Translations under genes and position numbers: made by a program | Shown here: positions 41,992-50,432 of the stretch, piece after piece | Layout: every line of letters starts with the position of its first letter | Numbering within the stretch: the first letter of the stretch is position 1 | The notes under the pieces: generated by a model | Databases searched by the model: none | Seen by the model: the letters and a program-made list of their open reading frames with translations, nothing else | Told to the model about the DNA's origin: nothing | From: an uncultured Bacilli bacterium | GTDB lineage: Bacteria > Bacillota_I > Bacilli_A > RF39 > UBA660 | DNA length: 52,265 nt | Reading direction: 5' to 3' | Assembly (NCBI GenBank): GCA_944363995.1 | Contig: CALVVV010000001.1 | Location: 1 to 52,265 of the forward strand

Positions 41992-43734
41992 ATGAAAAAA
42001 ATTATTTTTTTAATTATATTATTAGTACCTATAAAAATTTATTCTATGGAACAAGCTGTTGTTGATATTAATGAATTAAATATTTATCAAATTCAAGAAT
42101 ATGTTGATAAAGGTTATTTAAACTATGAAAAATTAATTAAATTATATTTAGAAAGAATTGAACAATATAATAAACAATATAATGCTTTAATAACAATTAA
42201 TGAAAATGCGATAGAAGAAGCTAAAAAGCTTGATTTAGAATATCAAAAAAGTGGTCGAAGAAGTTTAATTCATGGTTTACCAGTTATAGTCAAAGATAAT
42301 ATTGATGTTGAAGGGTTACCTACTACCAATGGTACAAAAGGCTTGTTAGATTCTTATCCATATAAAAATAGTAGTGTTGTTCAAAAATTAATTGATAATG
42401 GAGCTATTATTATTGCTAAAGCAAACATGGATGAATTTGCTTTTAATGCAACTTACACTTATAGTAGCTTTGGATACACTTATAATGCTTATAACACTAA
42501 CTATTCCTCATATGGTTCTTCTGGCGGTAGTGCGGTTGCCGTAGCTAGTAATTTAGCTGTATTTGCTTTAGGAACTGATACAGGAAGTTCAATCAGAGTT
42601 CCTAGTAGTGCAAACGGAGTTGTCGGAATTAGGCCTACTTTTGATTTAATAAATACTGATGGTGTAATTAAATTTGAAGAAACTAGGGATGTTGTTGGTA
42701 TTATTACTAAATATGTAAGTGATAGCGCTATTATATTAGATCTTATTGATAATGCTGAAATAAACTATGTAAATTATTTAAATAAATCATTAAAAGGAAT
42801 TAAAATTGCTGTCATTAAAGGCTTTATGAATCCTAATACTAACAGTAATAGTATTGATTATGGAAAAACTGATAAATTTATATATGACATGATGAACACT
42901 GCAATTGCTGATTTGGAAAACTTAGGAGCTGAAATAATTTATTTAGATAATTTTTATTTAACCTATAAATTTGATGCTACTACTATGTGTTATAATTTTA
43001 ATGAATACATAAAAGGAACATCTAGCAAAATTAAAAGTTTAAATGATTTAATTAACAATGGTGGTTATACTCAAAATATTGAATATTATAACAATTTTTA
43101 TTGCAATAACGATTATAAAAAAACAGATGCTTACCAAACCTATTTAAACATTAGGAATAATAATATCAAAACAGCAAATAATAAATTTATTGAAAATGAT
43201 ATAGATGCTATTATTTATCCTACTTTAAAAACAGAATTATATACTATTGAAGAAGCAAAGTATAAACAAATTTATACACCTAGTTCTAGTACTGCTCCTT
43301 TAATTGGATTTCCAGCTATTAGTATTCCTATGGGTTTTTATAATAATTTACCTTATGGATTAGAAATAATGACACAAGCAAATAATGAAAAAATAATATA
43401 TCAGATTGCAAGTGCTTATGAAAATTTGAACAATTATTATCAAACACCTAGTATTGCTCCTAGCCTTTATGAAATACCATCAGAAATTAATAATTTATTA
43501 GAATATTATGATTTATTTAAAAATAATAAACAATATGAAACAATAAATAATGAAGTTAAAAATTATTTAATTAATTTTGATGGTAATGTTGATAATATAA
43601 ATTATTTAATTAATAAATATGATGAAAAAAACTTAATTGATGAACCAACGATAAAAAACGATGATTGTAACTATATTATTATTTTATTAGGTATATTAAT
43701 TGTTATAATTATAATTAAGAAGGTGAAAAAATGA
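41992..43734 (+). CDS. secreted amidase-signature enzyme with a C-terminal anchor
   Basis: 580 residues. The N-terminal MKKIIFLIILLVPIKIYS is a signal peptide; the Ser-cisSer-Lys catalytic triad region is visible as PVIVKDNIDV (Lys101), GSSGGSAVAVA (175-185) and ALGTDTGSSIRVP (Ser200; the usual second Gly is Ser199). The last segment is a membrane helix, YIIILLGILIVIIIIKK, so the enzyme is likely anchored outside the cell. The amidase-signature family hydrolyses amides such as C-terminal peptide amides. The stop codon overlaps the start of the second MurE gene, suggesting a cell-wall target. Start ATG behind AAGTGGTGAG. Confidence 0.88.
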   Translation: MKKIIFLIILLVPIKIYSMEQAVVDINELNIYQIQEYVDKGYLNYEKLIKLYLERIEQYNKQYNALITINENAIEEAKKLDLEYQKSGRRSLIHGLPVIVKDNIDVEGLPTTNGTKGLLDSYPYKNSSVVQKLIDNGAIIIAKANMDEFAFNATYTYSSFGYTYNAYNTNYSSYGSSGGSAVAVASNLAVFALGTDTGSSIRVPSSANGVVGIRPTFDLINTDGVIKFEETRDVVGIITKYVSDSAIILDLIDNAEINYVNYLNKSLKGIKIAVIKGFMNPNTNSNSIDYGKTDKFIYDMMNTAIADLENLGAEIIYLDNFYLTYKFDATTMCYNFNEYIKGTSSKIKSLNDLINNGGYTQNIEYYNNFYCNNDYKKTDAYQTYLNIRNNNIKTANNKFIENDIDAIIYPTLKTELYTIEEAKYKQIYTPSSSTAPLIGFPAISIPMGFYNNLPYGLEIMTQANNEKIIYQIASAYENLNNYYQTPSIAPSLYEIPSEINNLLEYYDLFKNNKQYETINNEVKNYLINFDGNVDNINYLINKYDEKNLIDEPTIKNDDCNYIIILLGILIVIIIIKKVKK

Positions 43735-45140
43735 AACTAAATGAATTAATTAATTGTCCCTATGATATTTTCATAACAGGTATTAAAACAAGCTCTGTTA
43801 ATATTCAAAAGGGTGATTTATTTATATGTATTGATAGTAAAACAATGGATCGACATTTATTCATTGATGATGCCATCAGTAAAGGTGCTGCAGCAGTTAT
43901 TGTTAAACATGATATTGGATCAAAAACTGTACCAATTATTAAAGTAAATAATCCCAATCAAGTATTTGTTGATATAATTAATAAATTTTATAATTATCCT
44001 ACTAATAAATTACAAATGATTGGAGTAACAGGAACTGATGGTAAAACAACAGTGGCAACAATTATATATCAGTTATTAAATAATTGTGCATATATTGGAA
44101 CTAATGGAATTATATATAATAAATATAACGAAAAAACTAATAATACTACTCCTAGTCTTGATAAAACAATTCCTTTATTTGCTGACATGATTAAAAACGG
44201 CATTAAAACAGTTAGCATGGAAGTTTCAAGTGAAGCTTTATATTATGATCGTGTCAATGGAATTAAATTTAATTGTAGTATTTTAACAAATATTACAAAA
44301 GAACATTTAAACACGCATAAGACACTTGAAAATTATGTTAATTGTAAATGCAAATTATTTGATAATACCATCGGACCTTGTATTTTAAATAAAGATGATG
44401 AACACTATTTAGAAGTCAGTAAACATTGTAAAAATATTAAAACTTATGGTAACAGCAATGATAATGATTTATATTTTAAAGATGTTAAATTATTAAAAAA
44501 TAAAACTTTATTTACCATTGTTTATCAAAATAAAGAATATAAAATTATAAGCCCTTTAATTGCTATGTTTAACGTTTATAACTTATGTGCTGCTTTATTA
44601 GCCTTATTAAGTTTAGGTTACAATATAGAATTTCTAATTGATAAGATTAAATTTATTAAAATTAGTGGTCGTCTTGAAAATATTGACCTAGGTCAAAAAT
44701 TTCAAGTGTTTGTCGATTACGCACATACTCCTAACGGTATTAGTAAATTATTAGAATTTATGAATAGTTTCAATCATAATAAATTAATTGTAGTTTTTTC
44801 CGAACCAGGTAGACGTGATAAATCAAAAAGAGCTAGTAAAGGATATAATGTTATTACTAATTGTGATTATGCTATTATAACTAGTCAAGACCCAAGAGAT
44901 GAAGATCCGATGGATATTGCTAATGATTTAATAAGCAAAGTTAAAAATTACACAAATTATGAAATAATTTTAGATCGCAGTGAAGCTATCAAAAAAGCAA
45001 TCAATATTGCCAATAATAATGATATCGTTTTAATTATTGGCAAAGGTAATGAAAATTACCAAATATTTAAAGATAAAATTGTTGAATTTTGTGATATTGA
45101 TGAAGTTAAAAAACATTTAAAAAATCTACTAAACAAGTAG
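43731..45140 (+). CDS. MurE paralogue (Mur ligase, unknown amino acid)
   Basis: 469 residues, ATG overlapping the amidase TGA (ATGA). Domains follow MurE order: N-terminal SVNIQKGDLFICI, HLFIDDAISKGAAAVIVK, P-loop GVTGTDGKTT (about 98-107, TGTDGKTT where TGTNGKTT is usual), LTNITKEHLNTHKTLENYV, FVDYAHTPNGISK, and FSEPGRRDKSKRASKG with SQDPRDEDPMDI in the substrate position. QDPR retains the Arg expected for a carboxylate-bearing side chain such as DAP, but the neighbouring residues differ from MurE at 40610. A second MurE-type ligase implies an alternative stem amino acid or a spore-specific/side-chain role. Confidence 0.9.
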   Translation: MKLNELINCPYDIFITGIKTSSVNIQKGDLFICIDSKTMDRHLFIDDAISKGAAAVIVKHDIGSKTVPIIKVNNPNQVFVDIINKFYNYPTNKLQMIGVTGTDGKTTVATIIYQLLNNCAYIGTNGIIYNKYNEKTNNTTPSLDKTIPLFADMIKNGIKTVSMEVSSEALYYDRVNGIKFNCSILTNITKEHLNTHKTLENYVNCKCKLFDNTIGPCILNKDDEHYLEVSKHCKNIKTYGNSNDNDLYFKDVKLLKNKTLFTIVYQNKEYKIISPLIAMFNVYNLCAALLALLSLGYNIEFLIDKIKFIKISGRLENIDLGQKFQVFVDYAHTPNGISKLLEFMNSFNHNKLIVVFSEPGRRDKSKRASKGYNVITNCDYAIITSQDPRDEDPMDIANDLISKVKNYTNYEIILDRSEAIKKAINIANNNDIVLIIGKGNENYQIFKDKIVEFCDIDEVKKHLKNLLNK

Positions 45141-45147
45141 ATTTTTT
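45121..45147. terminator. terminator of the amidase-MurE2 operon
   Basis: Perfect stem AAAATCTACT (45121-45130)/AGTAGATTTT (45136-45145) plus T; overlaps the end of the convergent Fic-like gene. Confidence 0.8.
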
Positions 45148-45958
45148 AATCAGATGAAGGTTTTTTCACTAAAGTTTTTTCCTCTTTCTTTAATTCTTCA
45201 ACTATATCTAAATCATAAATAGAGTCACAAATTTTATAATAATAAAATTGATTTAATGATGTGTAATCACGTTTTTTCATTGCTTTAATTAATGCATCTT
45301 TATATTCTTCACGTTCTTTTGTTTTTATATAAACAGGTGGTAAATTATATTTTTTGAGCATTAAATTTAACAAAGCTCGAAATGTTCTTTTATTACCATC
45401 AGCAAATGGTTGATTTTTTATTAATTCAGTTGTAATGTATATACAAACATTGATATAAGTAAATATAGAACTAGGATCAGAAAAATGTACATCAGGTAAT
45501 TTCATACCAATAAATGATTGAAAATATTTTTTAGCTTCTATAGCTGAAGGAACCTCAATTATTTCATTTTTTAAAACTGCGGTATTGTCGCGTAGACGTC
45601 CTCCAAATTCTGGATATGGACATGCAGAATATAATAATGAATGAATCTTTAAAGCTTCAACGAATATGTCAAATTTTTGATTTTCAAAATCATAATCTTT
45701 TATATAATCGTATACTTTTTCTAAGCCTTTTCTTTCTTCTTCACTAATTTCTTCATCAATTCTGCTTTCATTATATAAATATTTTCTTTTAAAATTATTA
45801 TATAAAATCTTAAAATGTGGTTTTTCATTAGATTGATAATACAATGTTATAATTTGTTCTGGTATCAAACTATCCCTTTGATATAAACGTTTTTCCTCTT
45901 TTCTTTTTAAATAACCTTCAAAAATTAAAACTATTAAATCACGTAATTCATTTTTCAA
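45146..45958 (-). CDS. Fic-domain protein lacking the catalytic His
   Basis: 270 residues, TTG start at 45958 behind AAGGGGGATT. The Fic core motif reads NQPFADGNKRTFRALL (residues 182-197): the canonical HxFx(D/E)GN(G/K)R has Gln183 instead of His. Upstream, ESRIDEE could be a degenerate form of the inhibitory S/TxxxE(G/N) helix. Loss of the catalytic His should abolish AMP transfer but could leave nucleotide binding or a different (kinase- or phosphotransferase-like) chemistry. The rest of the fold (YSACPYPEFGGRLRDNTAVLK, FIGMKLPDVHFSD) is well kept. It has a perfect consensus promoter, hence is probably expressed strongly. Confidence 0.85.
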   Translation of the reverse strand: MKNELRDLIVLIFEGYLKRKEEKRLYQRDSLIPEQIITLYYQSNEKPHFKILYNNFKRKYLYNESRIDEEISEEERKGLEKVYDYIKDYDFENQKFDIFVEALKIHSLLYSACPYPEFGGRLRDNTAVLKNEIIEVPSAIEAKKYFQSFIGMKLPDVHFSDPSSIFTYINVCIYITTELIKNQPFADGNKRTFRALLNLMLKKYNLPPVYIKTKEREEYKDALIKAMKKRDYTSLNQFYYYKICDSIYDLDIVEELKKEEKTLVKKPSSD

Positions 45959-45986
45959 ATTAAAATCCCCCTTTAAATTGTCACTT

Positions 45987-46015
45987 ATTATAATTTAAAA
46001 TATAAAATTTGTCAA
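45987..46015 (-). promoter_or_regulatory. consensus promoter of the Fic-like gene
   Basis: Minus strand TTGACA (46015-46010), 17-bp spacer, TATAAT (45992-45987): a perfect sigma-A match. The rest of 46016-46164 shows nothing further. Confidence 0.8.
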
Positions 46016-46164
46016 ATTTAGTGTAATATTTGTTTAAAACTATGATTTTTATACATTATAAAGTTTTATTTATTAATTATTGTTTTACAATTTATATATC
46101 CCATTGTTCTATTAGTATTATTTTAATATTGTGTCAATGCGCTAAAAAGTATTTTCCAGCACAT

Positions 46165-46189
46165 AAAAAATGAGAAATTATTTCTCATT
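46165..46189 (-). terminator. terminator of murF
   Basis: Palindrome AATGAGAAATTATTTCTCATT (46169-46189) followed on the minus strand by a T run; overlaps the murF stop codon at 46178. Confidence 0.8.
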
Positions 46190-47770
46190 AAAAATATCTG
46201 GTAAATCATTTTCTAGCAAAATATAAGTTTCTTCATTTTTAAAATAATTATTGGCAATAGCAATTGCTTCTTTAACATCATTTAAAATAATTAATTTATT
46301 TAAATCAAAATTAGTATCTTTAATCGCATCTTGAATTGGCTTTGTTTGTTCAACGCCTACTAAAATAGCTAAATCAACACTATCAGCTATAAATTTACCA
46401 AAATTATAATTTACCTCATATTGTGAAGTACCCATTTCAATCATTCCAGGCGTAATAATAATTTTATGACCAGGCATTAATTTCAAAACATCTAACGCCA
46501 TTTTAGAGCCAACCGGATTAGAATTATAAGCATCATCTATGTAAGTTATTAAACCTTGTTTACGAATTTGTAAGCGATGTTCAACTGGTCTTATTTGTAA
46601 AACACCTTTTTGTAATTCCTCAATACTTAAGCCCAATTCTTTTCCAACAGCAATTCCAGCTAAAATATTATAAACATTGGCTTCTCCTAATAATTTTGTA
46701 GTAAAATCATAAATATTATTATCATTTTTAAAATTAACTTTAAATTTCATACCTTCACTTGAATATCTAATATTAGTTGCATAAACATCGGCTTTTTGAT
46801 TTAACCCATACCATATTACTTTTACTTTATTTTTTATTTTATAGTTTACTTGCAATTCATCATCAATATTTAAAAATGCTACCCCATCACTTGGTAAAAA
46901 TTCGATTAGTTCAAATTTAGTTTCGGTAGTATTAGCAATCGAACCAAATGTATCTAAATGAGCTGTTCCTATTTTAGTTAAAACACCATATTTAGGTTTA
47001 ACAATACTTGCTCTTGATTTTATATCACCTTTTCTAAAAGCTCCTAATTCGGCTATAAAATAATCATTATATTTATCAATATACTCATTGATAGTCCTAA
47101 TCAAGCCATAATTAGTATTAAAATTTTGAGGTGTTGGAAAAGCGATATATTTAATATTTAAAATATCACTAATAATGTTTTTAGTACTTGTTTTACCATA
47201 ACTACCGGTAACTGCAATTACTTCCATATGATTTAAATTTTTTAACTTTTTATTGGCTTTATTTTTATAATATAAATAAACAATTTTTTCTATTGGTTTA
47301 TTTATAATGTTAGCTAAATATACAATATAATAATTAAAATAAATTAAACTACCTATAACAAAATAATAAATAAAAATTAAATCTGAATCAAACGATAAAT
47401 AGATTGTCAAAATAGGTATTAAATACAATATTAAAATTGTCACACCCATTCTTTTTATTCTACTAGTATATACCAAAGGTTTTTTTATTTGTTCTTTTTT
47501 ATATTTATCTAACATCATAAATATAATTATTAGATAATATAATATAATTAAAACACTTAAAATATTATAATTAACAAAAATTCCAATTAATACTAAAAAT
47601 ATATAAATGTAGTCAAACCAAAGAAAGATAAAACGGCTATTGTTATTAATCCATTTTAGATAACGATTGCCATCATTATACCAATTTTGTTGAAGCATAT
47701 GAAATGCTTTTTTTAAATCAATTATTGTAAATATCATCATAAAAAACAATGCAACGCTAAATAAAAACAT
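46178..47770 (-). CDS. murF: MurF-like ligase with an N-terminal membrane domain
   Basis: 530 residues. About 165 residues at the N-terminus form five or six membrane helices; the remainder is a Mur ligase: AVTGSYGKTSTKNII (P-loop), NFNTNYGLIRTINEY, YGVLTKIGTAHLDTFGSI, LGEANVYNILAG, EHRLQIRKQGLITYIDDAYNSNPVGSK and PGMIEMGTSQYEVN. MurF adds D-Ala-D-Ala to the UDP-MurNAc-tripeptide. Cytosolic MurF has no such membrane domain; membrane anchoring would place it by MraY. GGAGGTAATAA precedes the ATG, overlapped by the LRR gene's stop. Last gene of an operon with CPBP, HAD and LRR genes. Confidence 0.9.
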   Translation of the reverse strand: MFLFSVALFFMMIFTIIDLKKAFHMLQQNWYNDGNRYLKWINNNSRFIFLWFDYIYIFLVLIGIFVNYNILSVLIILYYLIIIFMMLDKYKKEQIKKPLVYTSRIKRMGVTILILYLIPILTIYLSFDSDLIFIYYFVIGSLIYFNYYIVYLANIINKPIEKIVYLYYKNKANKKLKNLNHMEVIAVTGSYGKTSTKNIISDILNIKYIAFPTPQNFNTNYGLIRTINEYIDKYNDYFIAELGAFRKGDIKSRASIVKPKYGVLTKIGTAHLDTFGSIANTTETKFELIEFLPSDGVAFLNIDDELQVNYKIKNKVKVIWYGLNQKADVYATNIRYSSEGMKFKVNFKNDNNIYDFTTKLLGEANVYNILAGIAVGKELGLSIEELQKGVLQIRPVEHRLQIRKQGLITYIDDAYNSNPVGSKMALDVLKLMPGHKIIITPGMIEMGTSQYEVNYNFGKFIADSVDLAILVGVEQTKPIQDAIKDTNFDLNKLIILNDVKEAIAIANNYFKNEETYILLENDLPDIFNEK

Positions 47771-47782
47771 ATTTATTACCTC

Positions 47783-48401
47783 CTATAATTGACGACCTTG
47801 ATTTAGAACAAAACCGTCATTTTCTAATTGATATGTAATATTCAATTCATTTAAAATATCAGTAACAACATCTAAAACTGTAATCTCTTTTTTTTGAAAT
47901 TTGGTTTGATAAAATTGTTGCAACCATTTTTGAATTTCACAATTAAGTTGATTAATATAATAATCACATGATTGAAAAAATTTTTTTTAATTTCTTTTTA
48001 TTATCTAACCCTTTCACTTTTACTAGATTAGAATTACAAAATAAACTTAATATAGTCAATTTATCTAAATTTTCTATATCTAATATTTCAATATTTTCAT
48101 CATATATTATTTCCAATTTTTCCAAATTTAATAATTTATTGATTTCGCTAAAGTCCAATATTTGATTTGTTGGAAGACTTGTATTAAAAGAAGATAAATT
48201 GGGACCGATTATTTTTAAAGTTTTTAAATTTTTTAAATTAGATATTCCCAAAAGCCCATCACAATTAGTAATTGTCAAATCTGTAATACTAGCCAGTTCA
48301 TCTTCGGTAAAATTACCGTCAAAACCAAAAAAACTATCTCTTACGCCCAAATTTATTAACTTTTCTAAAATTATAGTTGCTAAGGAATTATTAAACTTCA
48401 T
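47783..48401 (-). pseudogene. leucine-rich-repeat protein gene with a homopolymer frameshift
   Basis: Starts at ATG 48401 behind GAGGTG. LRR-like repeats (LTDLTITNCDGLLGISNLKNLKTLKI, LEKLEIIYDENIEILDIENLDKLTIL) are read to KKLKK near 47985; there the frame breaks at an A6/T8 run (47975-47988) and the original frame stops at 47964. In another frame the protein continues FFQSCDYYINQLNCEIQKWLQQFYQTKFQ and ends DGFVLNQGRQL-stop at 47783, just before murF. The frameshift (or a sequencing indel) probably splits one gene of about 205 codons. No signal peptide. It lies in the CPBP-HAD-LRR-murF operon. Confidence 0.65.
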
Positions 48402-48412
48402 TGATTTCACCT

Positions 48413-48910
48413 CTAAAACATATCAATTACTTTGTCTAATCGATCAATAACTGGAAAACCTTTATCTTTAGTCAAATCTCTTGAAAATTGAATACCAATT
48501 CCTCCTTCATTTGCCCATTCTTTTAAATTTCCTGAATAATCATCAATTAAAATTGCATCTTTACTTAGACATATTTTTGTTTTAGATATTTCACGTGGTA
48601 CTGGTATTATGGTAATATCTTTAAAATATTTTCTAATATGATTTATTTTAGCTACAGCTTCATCTAAAGAATTTACATGAGTTAAAATTGCTATATTAAA
48701 TTTTTGAGAGGCAAAAATTTTTTTTAAACAATTATAACCATCATTAATAATTGGTGTTAAAGTTAACAATTGTTTCCAATTTAAATTAGAATAAAATTCT
48801 TTCATCTTTTCACTATCATTTCGATTAATTTCTAATCTGTCTAACAAATCATAAGTAACACCAATTGTATCCATTATCACGCCATCAAAATCAATATATA
48901 AATTTTTCAT
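48413..48910 (-). CDS. HAD-superfamily hydrolase
   Basis: 165 residues. DFDGVIMDT (residues 7-15) is the HAD motif I with the nucleophilic Asp, LTHVNSL is motif II, and ISKTKICLSKDAILIDDYSG carries the motif III Lys and the motif IV acidic pair. The short cap makes it like 5'-nucleotidase/NT5C-type small phosphatases. Substrate unknown. Part of the CPBP-HAD-LRR-murF operon; ATG preceded by GAGGTGATTTA. Confidence 0.85.
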   Translation of the reverse strand: MKNLYIDFDGVIMDTIGVTYDLLDRLEINRNDSEKMKEFYSNLNWKQLLTLTPIINDGYNCLKKIFASQKFNIAILTHVNSLDEAVAKINHIRKYFKDITIIPVPREISKTKICLSKDAILIDDYSGNLKEWANEGGIGIQFSRDLTKDKGFPVIDRLDKVIDMF

Positions 48911-48931
48911 TAAATCACCTCTTTTATTGTA

Positions 48932-49648
48932 TCACATCTTAAAAAATTTCGTATATTTGAGAATAACAAATAAAACAATTAAAGATAATATAAGTACTGA
49001 GTAGTTTAATATAAAGTTATTGGTAATCAACAATGGCAAATATAAAGTCGTTGTCATATTTAATGTCATATGAAGAACAATAGATGCTTTAATATTTTTA
49101 TATTTTTCATAAACAAATATTAATAAAAAGCCAACAGCAAAAGCATAAAGTATTTGTAAAACATTTAAGTGAATAATAGCAAAAATTAAAGTTGATAATA
49201 AAATAGCTTTCATTGATGGAAATTTAAGTTTTAATTCATTATAAATTATTCCTCTAAACATTAATTCTTCAATGATAGGTCCAATTATTCCTGTGGTAAT
49301 TAATGTTACTAATATGTTATTTTGTTTCGAATATAAATTAGTTTTAAAAATAAAATCATTTAAATAAAAAGCTATTACATTATACAGTAAACTAATAATT
49401 ATACCTATAATAATTAAAAATTTTAAAGATATTTTGTCACCTTTTTCTTTATATTTATTGAATTCTTTATTCAATAATGGAATAAAAATAATCCCTAAAA
49501 TAATGGCAACATATATTTGTTTAGTATTAAAATAAGTATTAAATGAAGCAATATCATTTCCACTATTTATATAATAATAAGCTAAGAAAAATGTTAATAA
49601 AAATTGTACTACAAAATAAATTATTGGCCATCTGACAACTTTCCACAT
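48932..49648 (-). CDS. CPBP-family intramembrane metalloprotease
   Basis: 238 residues with about seven membrane helices. GPIIEELMFRGIIYNEL has the EExxxR motif, and FAIIHLNVLQ the HxxxN/B motif of the CPBP (Abi/Rce1-like) glutamate intramembrane proteases; HMTLNMTTTLYL is a later family segment. Members process prenylated proteins, bacteriocin immunity factors or remain uncharacterised. First gene of a four-gene operon, promoter at 49666-49694. Confidence 0.9.
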   Translation of the reverse strand: MWKVVRWPIIYFVVQFLLTFFLAYYYINSGNDIASFNTYFNTKQIYVAIILGIIFIPLLNKEFNKYKEKGDKISLKFLIIIGIIISLLYNVIAFYLNDFIFKTNLYSKQNNILVTLITTGIIGPIIEELMFRGIIYNELKLKFPSMKAILLSTLIFAIIHLNVLQILYAFAVGFLLIFVYEKYKNIKASIVLHMTLNMTTTLYLPLLITNNFILNYSVLILSLIVLFVILKYTKFFKM

Positions 49649-49665
49649 CTTATTTCACCAATATA

Positions 49666-49694
49666 ATTATATAATAATATCTAAATATAAGCAA
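49666..49694 (-). promoter_or_regulatory. promoter of the CPBP-HAD-LRR-murF operon
   Basis: Minus strand TTGCTT (49694-49689), 17-bp spacer, TATAAT (49671-49666); it lies in the 3' flank of the rplT terminator. Confidence 0.65.
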
Positions 49695-49716
49695 GAAAAA
49701 AAGAAGATTAACTTCT
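49692..49716 (-). terminator. terminator of the infC-rpmI-rplT operon
   Basis: Stem AAGAAG-ttaat-CTTCTT with a T run on the minus strand, overlapping the rplT stop codon. Confidence 0.75.
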
Positions 49717-50220
49717 TAATGCTTCTAATAATTCATTTTTTTTCATGGTTGAGTATCCTTCAATGTTTTTTTGTTTTGCTAATTCTTTTAATTCGGCTAC
49801 TGTTTTACCACTCAAATCAGTAATTTTTTCTTCTTTTATTTGTTTCGCATTTTTTACAATTTTACCATTTAAAGCATCATTAGCAACATTAACTAAATCA
49901 GTAAATGCTTTTGGATTATCTATTGCAATTTCACTTAACATTTTACGATTGATATTAATTTCTGCTTTATTTAAACCATTTATAAATTTAGAATAACTAA
50001 TATTATTTAAACGGCAGGCAGCATTAATTCTTGTAATCCATAGTTTACGAAAATCTCTTTTCTTTTGTCTTCTATCACGATAAGCATACTTACCAGAATG
50101 CATTACTTGTTCATTTGCAGTACGATATAATCTATGTTTACTTCCAAAATATCCTTTAGCTTGATCTAAAACTTTTTTATGTCTAGCACGACTAATTGTT
50201 CCGCCTTTAACTCTTGCCAT
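49708..50220 (-). CDS. rplT: ribosomal protein L20 with a C-terminal Rho_N-like extension
   Basis: 170 residues against a usual 117-120. Residues 1-118 are normal L20 (ARVKGGTISRARHKKVLDQAKGYFGSKHRL, LWITRINAACRLNNISYSKFINGL, and the end of the canonical fold). The extra tail, KIVKNAKQIKEEKITDL, then SGKTVAELKELAKQKNIEGY and STMKKNELLEALRS, has the Rho N-terminal/SAP-like two-helix pattern (VAELKxLAxxxxIxGxSxMxKxELIxAL). L20 assembles 23S rRNA domain I early and represses the infC-rpmI-rplT operon through its leader. GGAGG precedes the ATG. The tail may bind nucleic acid. Confidence 0.95.
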   Translation of the reverse strand: MARVKGGTISRARHKKVLDQAKGYFGSKHRLYRTANEQVMHSGKYAYRDRRQKKRDFRKLWITRINAACRLNNISYSKFINGLNKAEININRKMLSEIAIDNPKAFTDLVNVANDALNGKIVKNAKQIKEEKITDLSGKTVAELKELAKQKNIEGYSTMKKNELLEALRS

Positions 50221-50231
50221 AATTTACCTCC

Positions 50232-50420
50232 TTATATTAAATCCTTGATTCTTTTATAATCACTATTACTTAACGTTGAAGCAGTTCTCCCACAACGATT
50301 ACTAGCAGCATTTTTCTTTCCAGTATTATGTCTAGTACCAGGATGACCAATTTTAATACTTCCACCTGGTCTTACTTTACATACTTTACTTGTTCCTTTA
50401 TGTGTTTTCATTTTTGGCAT
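50232..50420 (-). CDS. rpmI: ribosomal protein L35
   Basis: 62 residues; MPKMKTHKGTSKVCKVRPGG is the L35 start and the protein is small and basic (NTGKKNAASNRCGRT). Placed between infC and rplT as in most bacteria, with gaps of 11-12 bp. Part of the operon controlled by the leader at 50984-51095. Confidence 0.96.
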   Translation of the reverse strand: MPKMKTHKGTSKVCKVRPGGSIKIGHPGTRHNTGKKNAASNRCGRTASTLSNSDYKRIKDLI

Positions 50421-50432
50421 ATTATATTCCTC

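Noticed and set aside
47968..48450. Two + strand ORFs across the LRR gene
   Set aside because: Antisense shadows of the LRR and HAD genes; composition Phe/Leu/Ser-rich, no ribosome site.
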